A stretch of DNA of 64,000 nucleotides from Tubulanus polymorphus (GCF_964204645.1 NC_134027.1:7242485-7306484); one strand, 5' to 3'; counted from the stretch's first letter, positions 45,179-58,260 are shown. Translations and numbers: made by a program. Notes: generated by a model not told the origin, from the sequence alone.

Positions 45179-46208
45179 TATTTAGTCTCTGAAAAGACCA
45201 AATAAGCCATATCGATAATGATAAGCACCTGTAACAATGTTTTGTAAATTAAATAAATTTTATTGAATTGGCAAAAAACTCACTCACTGAATGAATGAAT
45301 TCACCAATCAAAACAACAGCAATCCGTTCTGCATTCTCAGTAAACAGCAATATCAATCGATTCTGAGGATGCTCTTGATCCTTTTTTCACTGAAGTTGTC
45401 ACAGAATCTGGAGAAAATCATCCGAAATGCGTTAAAATCACGCGCTAGGTAAAGAATAATAGTGCTCACATGAATTTTTATTTATTTACTTTCTTGTCAA
45501 TAATCACTTCCGTGTTCCGATCTACAAACGCCGGGCTGTGATTGGCTAGATTATATGGGCTGACCCGCTCGGGTGTTTCCGGAAAACTACGGTCGTTGTT
45601 TACAAACAAACAGCGCGCATGGTGTGGGCGGTGAGTCATTTTCAATTTCAATTCAAATTTTATTCAGCAAAACACACAATATCCAGGGCCCAATTCCACA
45701 ATTGTTTTTGGATATCAGAGCAAGGATCCATTTTCCTCAAACGGTTATAAATACATATGATATTCTGGATCCAGCAAAACTTAACGAAAGTCAAGGTTAA
45801 TTAATTCTCAGACACTCTTGAAAATTAAATTTAACCCAGTCAGAGAAATGCACAATTAGCAGGTCCAGTCGATTTGAAAATACAATCCCATAATAAAGAA
45901 TTAAGTACTTTGATGATTCATTTTAATTCTTAAAATTCAATTTTATTCCGTGCATTCATGAATCTACAGTACATGTAAAAATATTTTGTAGAAGCAACAA
46001 GAATTTATGCTTGATCAAAATTAACAATAAGCAAAACAGAGAACTATATTAAATATGTACATTATCTATAAAATAAATATTCTTTATACCGGGGACAACC
46101 GCTCGCACCCCAGTTTACCTAAAACCATCACTCTACGCTGAAAATCAAGACTAGTTTGAAATATCACCGACTTCTCAAAATCTTATTTAGTTATTAACAA
46201 TTACAAAA
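45179..46208. other. PNPLA8 promoter side and 3' flank of the kelch-like gene
   Basis: About 1 kb between two genes on the minus strand. The locally GC-richer part (about 45500-45630) is the likely PNPLA8 promoter. The remainder, to 46208, is AT-rich with several minus-strand AATAAA signals for the kelch-like transcript. No coding exon is seen. Confidence 0.45.
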
Positions 46209-48249
46209 TTAAACATATTGCGGTAAAATCAGCACACAACAAGCTTTTCCAATTATGCGCATTGGAAACTTTTCGACAATTTCCAATTTGTCATCTTCGC
46301 CGTTATACGCGTGGACGATATTCGAGTAATAATGTTCACCGTTGATACCACCAGCGATATAAATCCGATTGTTCAACACGCAAGAACCGGCCTCGCGAAC
46401 GGCGAGTGAACTTTTACACACGGTCCACTGGTCCAGCGTAGGATTATAACACTCAATACGCGTGCGCGGTACGGCGAAGAAATAACTATCCTCGACATTC
46501 CCGCCAATGATGTATATTTTTCCCTTAACGGTCTCCATCGCGTGATTTGCGCGCGAGGTGAACATTGGCGTTTTTTCTTGCCACAAATCTGTGGCCGAGT
46601 CGTAAGCGAATAGCTGATCGCTGAAACCGTCGAATCTCTGTCCGCCGGAGAGATAAATGATTTCCGTACAAACGGTCGCTGCGTGTCCGTACGTCGCATG
46701 AGGCAGTGAGGATCGCATGCCCCAGTCGTTGCTGCTGATTGAAAAATATTCCATCGAACACATGACCATGTTTTCGTCTTGGCCGGCGATTGCTAGCAAA
46801 GCGTTGCCGCTGTTTAGCGCTACTAGCGAAAAATCTTTACGCGCTTCGTTCATCGAGGCGAGCTCGTACCAGGTATCGAACCGCGGGTCATAGCGAAAAC
46901 AACGCGCCGTTGCTATCTCATTCGAGTCGTTGTTGTCGTATTTTCCGCCGCACGCGTACATGAAATTATTGACGACGCAAACGCACGGATTGTACAACGG
47001 CACAATTGAGTCGCGTAACAGCGCATGCTTTTTAGTCATTAAATTATAGGACTCGAGATTTTCGGCATGACACATGACTAAACTCGGTTTATCAGAGCGT
47101 ACTTGAGTTCGACTTGTCTGTAACAACGGTTGTTTACTGACAACGATGTGATAATCTTTGGCTGCTGTCAATAACTCTGTGCAATGTTTGTTCTGCTGCA
47201 TGACATCAATTTTGCTAACCTTTTCGACCAGTTCTTCACCGGTCAACAATGGCAGGCGAATACCGCCCATCAACTGTGGTAGGTGTTCCTCCCGACATTG
47301 CGGGTCATTATTTACCCATTTTAGTATGATTTCGAACAATTTGTATTCCGACTCCACTTTGAGACTATTTTCTTGAAGAAGCCAGCCGAGCTGGTGGCTA
47401 TTCAGTTTATCAAACTGCTCATTATCAGCTAAATTTTCGAATGATTCCAGGATGAAATTCTTCGCCTTTTCACCTGTTGATTTTAAAGTGTAAAGTTCAG
47501 ACAGATTGAGTATATCAATACAGTTTTCCACGGTTATCGCAGATTCTAGGTATTTACAACACAGATCCATTGCTTCTGTAATCTGCAGGTGTGAGGCTGC
47601 AGATAATACATCTTCAATATTTTCAACGGTCAGCTGTAAATTTAGAGAAACATGCATGTGATGAGCTGCAAAAATCAATTAATAAGACGTGACTGCCACT
47701 TTTTACCAATCTAACTTACTTTCAGAATGCCAGCATAAGCAAAATGTACTACCGCTTTCAAACCTTCTGAACTAACACCATGTAGTTCAACGCTGTCCTG
47801 ATGACACTCAACCATATCGCTGGTCAACATAGCACAAAAATAATCACTGCAAGCAGCCATCACTGCTTTATGTACCTTAGAATAAAAGCATGAGGCATGA
47901 AAACAGCTGTATTGATTTTTTTTAATACTATCAAAGTGGACTAAGAAGTATGAGATTCATTAGTCAGTAACCTGCCACAATCAGATACTTTCACAAACCA
48001 CATTAGTATAAATTCATTTGATTATTAAAGTTTACAACAATGATAAGGTAACCAACCAGTAGTTAATATGCTTACATGTAAGGCTGTGCCACCAGCTGTT
48101 AGAACAAGATCGCACAAAATACCAGACTCCTGAAGTCTGCGTAATCCAGATAGAATCTTTGAACCATAGTTAACAGATGACAATGTTTTGATCCTCCTAA
48201 CAATGGTGCTTGGTACTGATTTCTGTATAGTTGGTTGTATTGTATCCAT
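46209..48249 (-). CDS. BTB-BACK-kelch protein (KLHL9/13/26-like)
   Basis: Probable substrate adaptor of a Cullin-3 ubiquitin ligase. Three exons join in frame (1755 nt, 584 aa): 48249-48076, 47875-47720 and 47633-46209. The start MDTIQPTIQKSV is the first ATG of the open frame. Residues about 45-150 form the BTB domain (LCDLVLTAGGTALHVHKAVM, AACSDYF, LTSDMVE). The BACK domain follows to about residue 290 (FDKLNSHQLGWLLQENSL, ELFEIILKWV). Six C-terminal kelch repeats show the GG signature (ACGGKYD, YLSGGQR, YIIGGNV, YIAGGIN; one repeat has AGQ) and Tyr-Trp spacing (NPTLDQWT). RTQVRSDKPSLV before the kelch repeats resembles the KLHL26/KLHL9 group. The exact orthologue is not assigned. Confidence 0.93.
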
Positions 48250-49350
48250 CGTGTAACTAATGTTTTCAATATCTCTGGAAAAGAATCATAAATATAAAAT
48301 GAAATTGATTGGCTTCTCCGCCTTATGAGACGAGGCGCAACAATTAAACTTGAATGCCTTATAAACATTTCTATGAATGAAGCAACATTTACACATTGAA
48401 CGTGAAATATGTTAATTGACACTAAAACAGGGTGATGTCAAGATCGACAATGTTACCATTCAAAATGGACAGGACAAGACTCGAGTATAAAGTTTAGTAA
48501 GTGGTATAAGACTAAGTAGTAAAACTAAAACTTAGTAGTTTAGGTAGCAACCTGTGGGCCTGCCTGGGGCCAACATGACGTCCACTTTCGTCTTTCTTAT
48601 CAATTAACGCCCATGCTTTATTGAGGCAACTTATATGACAGATACAATACTACGCAAGCTTGTGACATACCGTCCCTCCTTACCTTTGATTGCAGTTAAG
48701 TCCGCATTATTATTGTTAACGTTATATTGTTTTGTTGACTAGTTTAATAAACAGATTAAGGACTCGACGCGTGAAACGAAAGGTGTATTGTACTAAGTAT
48801 CAAAATAAAACATTCTAAACATTGTAACAAATGTTTCAACCATAAACCAATTCTATGAAACTAGACTTATGGATTATTTGTTTTTTATTCTAAGCAAAAA
48901 ATGAGTGTTATCAATTAATTTTGACCACCTTTTTTGTTTTAACAATTTGGGGACAGTAATTTCGTTTGTAATGTTTGTGACCTGAAACCTCATCAAGCCG
49001 AAGTTTCGTTCTGTAGAAGTATCGATAAAGGTTAATGATTTACTTTATTTACGAATATGAACTGAATCCAGTTTTTATAGTTACAGTTTGGATTTGGCAT
49101 ACAATATACAGAATTCAACCCCAGTCCACTGCCCCAGCACTTAATGGAGTGTTTTTGTCCATTATTGATGTTGGGTCTGCTTTAAAACGAAACCTAAGGC
49201 TAAATCAAGAAAGCTTTTACCACTGAATAACTCTTGCAATAAGTTATATGTTCTTGTATTACAATGGTATTTTGATTATGATTACTATTATTGTAACCTC
49301 TTTGATGTAAAGCGCTATGATTATTTCATAGTATAGCGCTAAAACAAATA

Positions 49351-49413
<63 letters not shown>

Positions 49414-49571
49414 CATTATTACAGTGGCACATGAGAAAATAATATACAGGATGATAAGATGATGATTTATTATTCTGTTTTCAAGCTGATGGATACTGAC
49501 TGAGAAAAATACGCATCAGTAGGACCTACATGTGGGCTAGAGTTCCTGCTTAATAGTGATGGCTGGGAAAG
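48250..49571. other. Divergent intergenic region between kelch-like and sulfotransferase genes
   Basis: About 1.3 kb between two start codons facing away from each other, so it should contain both promoters. A long ATT microsatellite lies at 49352-49420. No TATA box or coding exon is convincing. Confidence 0.45.
49352..49420. repeat. (ATT)n microsatellite
   Basis: About 22 near-perfect ATT trinucleotides, ending at a TATCATTATT interruption, about 150 bp upstream of the sulfotransferase start. Confidence 0.97.
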
Positions 49572-52106
49572 ATGAAACGAAATAAAGCGTGTAGATTTAT
49601 TATGCTTCTATTGATACTGGTCACCTTGTACCTAGGTTTCTTAGGTGTGAATTATTTTCCTGTTTGGCAAAGACAGCTTACACGTGGGCCTGCCGCTGCC
49701 ATTACAAGTGAGTATTGAAAGGCTCAATCACGGCAATTGATTCGAAGTTTGCTTACAAACTACTTATTTTTAGCCCACTTGGGACTTTAGTCCCAGCGGG
49801 CTATTGCGTTCACTCTTCGTCCGTCGTCCGTCCGTCCGTAGACGGAATCCAGTTATTTTGGGAAGTTTTGAAGACGCTTCAATGTAATGTCTTGATATTT
49901 GGGTTACACATGTATCTACCCTAGACACATCTTCAGCCCAAAAACTGGCCCTGTCAGAATCAAGATGGCCGACTGGCGGTCATTGTTTTTCGCCAAAATC
50001 AGCACTATTTACACATTTTTGAACTTTTTGAGGGAAATTTTGAAGACGCTTTGATCAATTACCTTGATCTTTCGGATATATGTGAATTCCCCCAGGGCCC
50101 ATCAGCATAACAAAAATTGGGTCGATCGGACTCAAGATGGCCGTCCTATGACCTTTTTAGTGCCCAAAAATGTTAATTTTGGCCCAAATTCTGAGTCCTG
50201 TAGCTTCCTACTGGTTTATCAATTCTCATTGCAATTTGTGATGGGTATTCTTTGGAAAGGGATGTTTTATACCTGAGACAGGTATTTTTCATCAGCCAAT
50301 TATGACGCAATTGGCGGCCATCTTGGTGTCAGCACTACTCATTCCTAAGTGGGAAAAAGTTTTTCCACATTATATTGATACCTAAGCGTATTTTGTTACC
50401 ACAATAATTTAGAAAGTTGTAGCTCATAACGTGTTCTATAATTGTGGTGAGTTTCAAGGTCATTGGTTTTTGTATATGGCCACTAGGGGGCGTTGAATAA
50501 TGCAATATCTTAGTATTTCGATATTATATTCGTATCAATGCATATTTTGTAACCACAATCAATTGCAAAGTTGTAGCTCATGACATCATCTGTGATTGTG
50601 GCAAGTTTTAAGGCCATTAGTTATTCTATATGGTCACCAGGGGGCGTTGAATAGTAGAATAACTTAGTATTTCCTCATTATATTGGTACCTAGGCATATT
50701 TTGTTACCATGATCAATTACAAAGTTATAGTTCGTGACATGTTCTATGATTATGGTGAGTTTCAAGGTCATTGGGTTTTGAATATGGTCAACAGGGGGCG
50801 TTGAAAAGTAGAATAACTTAGTATTTCCATATTAAAGTGGTAACGAGGCATATTTTGTTATCACAATCAATTACAAAATCGTAGCTGCTGACATGTTCTA
50901 TGATTGTGGTGAGTTTCAAGGTCATTGGATTCTGTATATGGTCACCAGGGGGCGTTGAATATTGAAATTGTTAGATTGTTGAGCATTTGGAACCACTTCC
51001 CAAGTGGGCATGGTGTCCCTGGACCCCTAGTTTATGAATCATGATTACTCATCTTTTTAGACACTGGCTCATTTGATCAAGATGAAACATCCTATAAGGT
51101 AGGTTCACAAGGAATTAGTTGATGGGGTTTAACATTGTATGTTTCTATTTTTCAATGCAGCGATGAATTCCACCCAGAACAAACGGCTTTTCGTCTCATT
51201 ACATTCTTAATTCATCTTCTTTCTTTAAAGGATATTAACTACACAGCTCGTCTTGAACAAGTTCGCAATGTCTGTCAAACACTACCTGAATATGGCAAAC
51301 GTGTACACGTTAAAGCCACCAAACTTCAAGATATATTCGTCAACGATAAATACAAGTTCTTATATTGTGCGATACCAAAAGTCAGTTCGACGACTTGGAA
51401 AAAACTATTATTAAAACTATCCGGATTTGATGTCGATTTCAATGTTTCAGCGACAGAAATCTACGATTTCGACAAACAGTATCGTAGAGGATTAGAATCG
51501 ATGTCGCTGAAACATTATTCAGCAGCAGGGATAAAATATCGGTTGAAGAATTATTTCAAGTTTGTCGTTGTGCGTGATCCATTGGAGCGATTGTTGAGCG
51601 CGTATCGGAACAAGTTTCATAATGAAAATAATACTTACTTTCCGCATACGTACGGCCGTCAGATAATCGGTTTATATCGGAAAAATCCATCTTCACAGGA
51701 TATGCATACAGGTGCTGACGTTTCATTTGCCGAATTTGTGCAGTTTGTTGTCGATCCATTAACAGGTGATGAGCAAAAATCAAATGCTCACTGGAAAACT
51801 TATTACGACCTGTGTTTGCCGTGTGTCGTGAAATACAATCTCATCGCGAAGTATGAGACATTGGCTGCCGATGCGCGACATATTCTCAAACTTCTTAATG
51901 TGGCTGATCAAATCAAGTTTCCGAAACGAAGTTTGAACTATCAATACACGCAAACATCTGAACTTGTCGAGGAAGCATATCGTAACGTATCGATGTGGCA
52001 GTTGAAAGCTTTATGGGATACTTTTCGACTGGATTTTGAAATGTTTGGTTATGAATTTCAAGCATCTAAGTCTAAAAAGCTAGCACATGAAAGCATTACA
52101 TTTTGA
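49572..52106 (+). CDS. Carbohydrate sulfotransferase (Sulfotransfer_2; CHST8-14/HNK-1 ST-like)
   Basis: A type II Golgi membrane enzyme that transfers sulfate from PAPS to glycans such as GalNAc or chondroitin/dermatan chains. Three exons join in frame (1050 nt, 349 aa): 49572-49707, 51061-51098 and 51231-52106. Exon 1 supplies a short basic cytosolic tail and a signal anchor (MKRNKACRF, IMLLLILVTLYLGFLGV). The 5'-phosphosulfate loop is CAIPKVSSTTWKKLL, with Ser replacing the common Gly-Cys. The 3'-phosphate motif is VVVRDPLERLLSAYRNKF. HWKTYYDLCLPCVVKYNLI and KYETLAADA follow, as in the family. The exon 3 start was chosen because TCTTTCTTTAAAG is a good acceptor and keeps frame; an acceptor at 51162 would not. 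The gene is divergent from the kelch-like gene. The specific glycan acceptor cannot be told from sequence. Confidence 0.92.
49773..51009. mobile_element. 1.24-kb TIR element in the first sulfotransferase intron
   Basis: GCCCACTTGGGA (49773-49784) and TCCCAAGTGGGC (50998-51009) are perfect 12-bp inverted ends. Inside are a TCCGTCCGT-rich stretch and several pieces of the form ...AAGATGGCC..., then a tandem repeat. No transposase frame survives, so this is a non-autonomous DNA transposon by inference. Confidence 0.7.
50332..50965. repeat. 154-bp tandem repeat, about 4 copies
   Basis: The block GGGGGCGTTGAA recurs starting at 50486, 50640, 50794 and 50948, exactly 154 bp apart each time. The intervening sequence is well conserved (GGTGAGTTTCAAGGTCATTG, ACATGTTCTATGATT). 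The array sits within the TIR element. Confidence 0.95.
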
Positions 52107-53200
52107 TAGTACTCAGGGCAGGTATTGAAACTGGGCTTAGTGACAATCACTTTGGAAAATCTAAGAATCGAATTATCAGTATTTTTCTCTCTGATGAAGA
52201 TTTATTTCATTGAAGGGGTCAATGATCCTGTGAATATGGCTTAACAAAATTCATAATTTATAGAAACTTATAATTGAAAGCAGAATTGCCAAATATATGA
52301 ATGATGTATCATTATTTATTGAATGAAATTAAAAATTCTATGAATTTTTGATGAAATGCATAGATAAAGACTAAATGTCTACATTTTGTAATTGCTTATC
52401 TATTAATCATTATACTGCATATGTTGTTTCATTATTACAATGATAATCTATATGCTGGTAAAAAAACAGGTATTTTATGCATTTACTATTATATATCTAA
52501 TATATTAAGTGTTAATTATAGAATCATGCATTTATAGCAACTAATTTACACAGAAGTTTAACTCTCTGGTGATTTATTGGTACGCAAACATTTTTTTGTC
52601 AATGAGATTTTTGAAAAAGATTCATTTGATACCGTAGCAAGAGATAGAGTTTTAGTTTGATCTGGAAATCATTGGTATCCAGACAGGTTGTGGGGCTAAT
52701 TTAGTTTTTGGAAATGTTTTCATTGTTATCAGTCTAAAATCGGTGCTACTGACTTTTTTGAATCAACATGTTCTATGTAAAATGTGAATTCTTTTTTGTA
52801 TAAAGAAAATACTGAAGGAATATTATCATCATATATATCAGGGAATTGGTTCTGGCAAAGTAGTATCAGAATTTGCTTTCATATAAACAGTAAAACCAAC
52901 TACAATAAGAAATCTATATTTGTTTTATAATCAGTAAAAACAACAATTGTTTGCAATAATTCAGTATTGGAGAAAAAGGTTTACATTAGGAAAGGTTTTT
53001 CAGAGCAGCATAGATATTTTTTTCTGAAATACTTGTGAGATACAATTAATAGTCTATACATAGTTTTTTGAAAAGTGAGAAATCTTTACTAAAAGTTGAT
53101 TTTTGTTATTTAGTCATTATTATGACTTCATTGATAATGCAATACATGTATTTTTTTCGATTTTGATAGTTATGAATAAAGGAAATTTATATCATAGTAT
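52107..53200 (+). other. Sulfotransferase 3'UTR with poly(A) signal
   Basis: About 1.1 kb of AT-rich, stop-dense sequence after the stop codon, ending near AATAAA at 53175-53180. No other feature is visible. Confidence 0.55.
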
Positions 53201-55270
53201 TACAGCACAGCAATGTTTTTTGGTTGAGGTGTTGCGACTCCATCAGGGAGTGAACTATAGCTTGCTAAAGTTCAAAACGTGATAAGTCCTATTTCTGGAT
53301 GTTCGGCGGACTATTATATGGAAGCCCTGAGACGAAATTGCCAGTTGCTAGTTGCCAGTTGCCAAATGCTTCTTGTTTGCTAACTCAGTTTGCTTGCTTG
53401 AGTACCTATTCTGTCTTCGAAAAGAAAGGCTCAAATAAATTTTTTCCCTTACCAATCTTATCCATAGGCAAACATTTACATGTTAACGGCATTAAAATAC
53501 CTTGGAAAAAAACAGATACTATCATTTTAAGACCGAAAACAAGAAACGAAATTCTTAATATGGACTTTCCTAGATTTACATGATGATGTACCGTTTAATC
53601 CAGTATCAAAAATTAAGAAAGTAATTTGGGTTTTTCAAATTATGAGTGGTAAGCGCAATGAAGTTGTTGGCTAAATTTCCTGAGGATCCACGCTGCAAGT
53701 AATCTAAAAAGCCTAATGTGTCTCCACTCAATTGATTAAGAATTTTTATGAATTAAAATCTGTCGATTGCCGGGGTTTTGCATCATGCACTCAATCCACT
53801 CGCGTCGGATCTGGGACCGCAAAGACGTGGGACATAGGCTACTGAATGAAACATAATGTGATTCATACCTTCCACAGCCAAATCTCCAATAGTTTACCAC
53901 CTAAATTGCAAACCAACCTCCTTGGAATATATCTTTCAGGGTCGGTTTTGGTTTTTTAATGAGAAATATTGTAACTAGGCATACTTTCAATATTATGGAA
54001 ACTATGTTAAAAACATGTTTTTTTATATCAGATGCATTTGCCTTTATCCATCGCTTTCTCAACGGATTTCTTCCCAGATTCTGATAAAATGGCCCCCTGT
54101 CCTTGGTGTAGACTTAGGTGCTCATTTTTATGGTACTGTTTGAGTTTGATATGAATCTTGACGTGAACAAATCTACGCAGTGTGATTTGAACTACTAGAC
54201 ATTCCCTGAGATGCTATACTCTCTCATTCGACCACACTCTCAAGTCTAGCAATTGAAATTCGGATATTTTTGCCTAGATATGCCCTCGTGGTGTAATTAG
54301 CTTCAAGCCCAAGCTACTTCAAGCATGGGATATCCTGCATTTTTCATATTTTCCTTTTCGATTTTGTTTATGTTGCGTCAAGGCTTTTGTAGTTGGATAA
54401 TGTAAGCCTACATGGTCAGGCCTACCTCCTTTGCGTTACTTTTTCCATTACGGTACGGTAACGCAATTAACTAGGCCCCGAGAGGATAACCTAATTCTTT
54501 CTAACATTTGTTACCCGAAGATTATTTCGCTTCTATCTTTCAGTGGGCCAACGAGTTGTTGTTTGTGAAATCTGAATTTGAACATAATTTGTATTTTGAA
54601 TTTTTAAACTATTAACTTTGACGTGGAGAAAAATAGAACAATCTACTGTTCGGATAATTATCATTTAATTATCTAGCTCTACCCCTGAAAATGGATCCAA
54701 TATGATTTATAGTCTTGGAATACCACAAGACACGAACGACGTAAGCTAAGCAAGATAAGTAAACGGTAGGCTTCCGTACAAATACAGGTAGAGTATATTA
54801 ATCGATTAGTTTATGTATTCGCCACAGTATTTAGGGCAGCACTAGACGATTGAGATTTGACAGAGCTGTGGCATGCGAGCAGGAAATTTATCCGCGATCC
54901 TTTAATCCTACCCTCACAATTAGATATTAGTCAATAATCCTAGGTCTTAAATCTAATTTGTATTTAAAGTAAACATTAGAACATCGATCAAAACGGGTTT
55001 TCAATTGACGTGGACTGAAAATCAGTTCCGTTCAATAAAATATCTACATTTATGTTTGCATTTGATACTGTAGACTGCGGGAATTTCTCCACAATCGTTC
55101 AATCGAGTACTAGTCTTTGACACGATCAGATGGCGTTCTCTCGAGCTCTTCAGCTTTTGCTGTGTTTCCTGGCGATCTTGTGGCGCGGTGTTTTTCGGAG
55201 TGGTGACGTGGCGCCGGTGGTGGTGGTGGATGGAGTTATGTGTGCGGTGGATGGAGTTGTGTGCGCGGTG
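53201..55270. other. Intergenic, no supported gene
   Basis: A 94-codon plus-strand frame at 53299-53583 begins within a small TTGCCAGTTGC repeat and has no recognisable domain. The rest is AT-rich and unassigned. Confidence 0.4.
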
Positions 55271-55550
55271 CAGGGGCGGATCCAGGTTGCCTTCCATGCC
55301 TTCCGGAAGGCAGTCAAAATTTTTAGGTTCCCTCAAAAATCAAAGTAATAAATTTTTCTTTAAACTCTGAGAAAAAAATTGCCCCTGGCATGCTTTCGAA
55401 AAACGAAGTGGTGGTTTTCCGATGGAATTCGGGCGTCGCCGCTGCGCGGCTCGCTGACTCAAGTGCAGACAATTTCTCTTATGATTACAATAATATGCCC
55501 TATTAAATCTAGGAAGGCAATCAAGTTTTTGCCCTCTTGATCCGCCTCTG
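55271..55550. mobile_element. 280-bp hAT-like MITE
   Basis: The left end CAGGGGCGGATCCAG and the right end CTTGATCCGCCTCTG are inverted repeats (2 mismatches in 15). CAGGGGCGGATCC is a termini type often seen in animal hAT elements. GCGGTG-containing sequence flanks both sides; because the host sequence is itself GTG-repetitive, the 8-bp duplication cannot be defined. A minus-strand frame at 55022-55336 is partly inside the element and is incidental. Confidence 0.7.
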
Positions 55551-55700
55551 CGGTGTGTGCAGGAGGAGTGAATGGAGTTTATATGTGTCGTATGAATGTG
55601 TGGTATATTTTATATCTTATTTTTTTCATTATTTTTCTATATTATTTATGTTTTTTCATTTTTTTTTCTTTCATTTCATTCGCCCCCGCCCTATCAATCT

Positions 55701-56307
55701 CAGGGTTTCAACTGGCAGCGGCAGAGTCGGAGTTCTCTAACATGGCCTCGCACCAGCTAGTGGTGGAGTGTTGATGATGCGGATGTTACCACGGGGGACC
55801 TGCGATCAGAATAAGATGGGGGTGGTAGCAATCTTCGACTGAGGGGGCTGTTGGATCTTTAGGTCCCCAGTTTGGTCCATTCTAGTCTGAATCTGCTGGT
55901 TCATTGCCTAAGGCTACCCATTGGCATCTTGCTGATGGGCTCCCCGTTCACCCAGTTATTCCTCTGTCATCTGGGTGTCGGTTGTCTTAGGTGGTGTGCT
56001 CAATTCTCAATTGGGTCCCCAGTTAGGTCCATTCTGGTCTGAATCGGCTGGTTTCTTCGCCTAAGGCTACCCATTGGCATCTTGCTGATGGGCTCCCCGT
56101 TTTTCTCTCTCATCTGGGTGCCGGTTGTCTTTTGGTGTTGATGCTTGAAGATCGGATATCCCCCGAAGCCGAAGTTGTTTGTCGCTTCCCGTCTTACTCT
56201 GATTGCGGGTCCTCCGTAGTAACACCAGTGTCATCGGCACCCCGTCACTAGCTGGGACGAGGCCACGTTAGAGAACTCTGACTCTGCCGCTGCCAGTTGA
56301 AACCCTG
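55701..56307. mobile_element. 607-bp TIR element with about 67-bp inverted ends and an internal duplication
   Basis: The left end begins CAGGGTTTCAACTGGCAGCG and the right end closes with its reverse complement (CGCTGCCAGTTGAAACCCTG). Pairing continues through GAGTTCTCTAAC and CAGCTAGTG with few mismatches. The interior contains two copies of about 125 bp (about 55865-55990 and 56010-56135, sharing TACCCATTGGCATCTTGCTG). No transposase is present. Confidence 0.85.
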
Positions 56308-56889
56308 AGAACCGGACTTTGCTGTTATCAGCCAGAAGTTCTGTGCTGACTTCTTTCTCTCAGGTTGGATCAAATATGATGTAAAGCCGTTAAAACTATG
56401 TATTACCAGCGTCTATATGGTTGTACTTCGATTTAAGCCGTGAAACTATGTAAATTTTATTTTTCATCCAAGGTTTTTTCCCCTTCCATCAAAATCTTTC
56501 CCAATTTTTCTTGTCGCAGCGGATGATAACGTCTATTTTGTATTCGTGAACTCTGTAATCTCGAGCATCTTTTGTGTACTTCAAATACATCGTAAACTCT
56601 GTATCTTCGATTTCTGATTCAGACCCCTCATCCTGGCCTTTCATCTTTTTCATCATCCACTATCAAAGTTAGATATAGTTGCAAATTTTGTCTTGTTAAT
56701 TAATGATTATGTGCTATTTAATTTCAGCTCATTTTGAGCAAAGGGGCAATAGTGGTATATCAGGGGCTGGTTTTTACTAATTCCAAAATACAGGTGTTCT
56801 CAAAAAACACTTATCGTGTGGGGAAGAGGTACATGGTTTGGCTGTATATGTACCTAACCCAGACACGAACGGAGCTGGCATAAATCTGT

Positions 56890-57235
56890 GGCACAAAAAT
56901 AATTAATACTATTAATGATAGGGATGGTTATGAGATAATTAAAGCTTTCTCAAACCACAGTGATCAGGCTCTGTCTGACAAACATTTTGACTTAATATAT
57001 AATGTGCTCTCTTCATCTTGTCATTTCGCTAGCCAGAAGTCAAACTCCGATGGTGGGAAGTCTGGTGATACCAACATCCATAATAGTGGTATTACCAACA
57101 TCAGTCCGATGGCACCATTGGACGTTCCAACAACATCATTACCTAGTCAACACGCAGGACAAACAACTTGGAGGATGAATAAGGATATAACTAAGGTGAA
57201 TTACTCATTAAGGTACTACTTAGATATCTACAATT
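56890..57235 (+). other. Open frame of about 110 codons, unidentified
   Basis: Reads GYEIIKAFSNHSDQALSDKH, then a Ser/Thr/Asn-rich tail. No good start, no recognised domain, and a GTGAAT donor-like site after DITK. It could be an exon of an unknown gene or a transposon relic. Confidence 0.2.
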
Positions 57236-58105
57236 AAGGTAAATTCAATGATGTGAAATTATTTTGAATTCAAGTGAACCTATTGTGTCTTCATACAGCT
57301 GTATTAGTTTTGATACATATTGCCAAAATCATTTAATGCAGATTTACTTCCGATCGAAGGGAGATAAAACAAATCCGTACGTGCACAAATACATTCCTGA
57401 ATTTGGGAGGGGGAATATTTCAATTTCACTGTGTATGTCAGATTGAGAGCCTTATTCTGACAGGATATCCTGAACTTAGGTCTTATTCCTCTAGCTAATA
57501 GCTCTCTTTTACTAACCCCTCTCCTTCAAACTATATTCCAGCATCATGTCTTGCACCGCACCAGGGAGGTCCGGTCATAACAAGGTCTTTTGATCCTTAT
57601 ACACAGTGTACTGTAAAAGGGAAATAATGATTATATCGCAATTCGGGTAAGGGAATTTCTAATTTACCACTAAAAATGTGATTTTATCTTAAGTTGGAAG
57701 AATACACATCTCTTTAAAGTTTATTAATTGGCGATGAAGTTAATTTAATAATAAAAACATAGTTTAGCTGGGAATTGAAATGTATATAGGGGCAATATTA
57801 CTAGCAGGTTTGCACTATATGATACTATTAATCAACAAGTCATAAAATGTACAAAATGATCTTCAACCTTGTAATATAGATATTACAAATCTCGATGTAT
57901 TAAAATAGGCAGTCCACAATCAGACGCTTGCCGGTTCAGACTGGTTGGAAGGTTAATTGATGGCACCGGAACCGAATTTCCTGTTATGTGCTTGGATTTC
58001 AAGAAAAGAAAATTTATGTAAAATGGACCGCCAATCACGCAACTATATCTGTACTTCCATTTCCGATTTTGAAAAAACTTTACACGGAGAAAGCAAAAGT
58101 AAAAA
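57236..58105. other. Upstream region of the repeat-exon RNA gene, unassigned
   Basis: AT-rich with no coding exon. It should contain the promoter of the array transcript if exon 1 lies near 58260. I see no clear core promoter element. Confidence 0.3.
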
Positions 58106-58260
58106 GTAAAACTTAGACAAAATTATCTTAACCTTGTAAACTTTTGGACTATTTACATGAAAAGAAAAGCAAAGAAATGTAAAATTAGACAAAATTCAAA
58201 CATTGTAAACTTTCGGACTATTTACACAGAAGAAACAACAAAAGATATGTAAAATTAGAC
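58106..58260. repeat. About 72-bp direct repeat upstream of the first array exon
   Basis: GTAAAA(C)TTAGAC recurs at 58106, 58179 and 58249 (73- and 70-bp spacing). The first two units share TTGTAAACTTTyGGACTATT. The third unit runs straight into the conserved array block CCAACTTAGGAGA. Confidence 0.85.

Noticed and set aside
46373-46761. Two extra minus-strand frames in the kelch domain
   Set aside because: They are out of frame with the kelch repeats and Arg-rich because of codon shadowing.
51135-51230. Extending sulfotransferase exon 3 upstream to the ORF start or to an acceptor at 51162
   Set aside because: The 51162 acceptor puts the exon out of phase with exon 2 (CGA then TGA). The 51231 acceptor keeps frame and has a better pyrimidine tract.
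55022-55370. Frames on both strands around 55.1-55.4 kb (His-rich and Val/Trp-rich)
   Set aside because: They translate GGTGGTGG-type simple sequence and the end of the hAT-like MITE.
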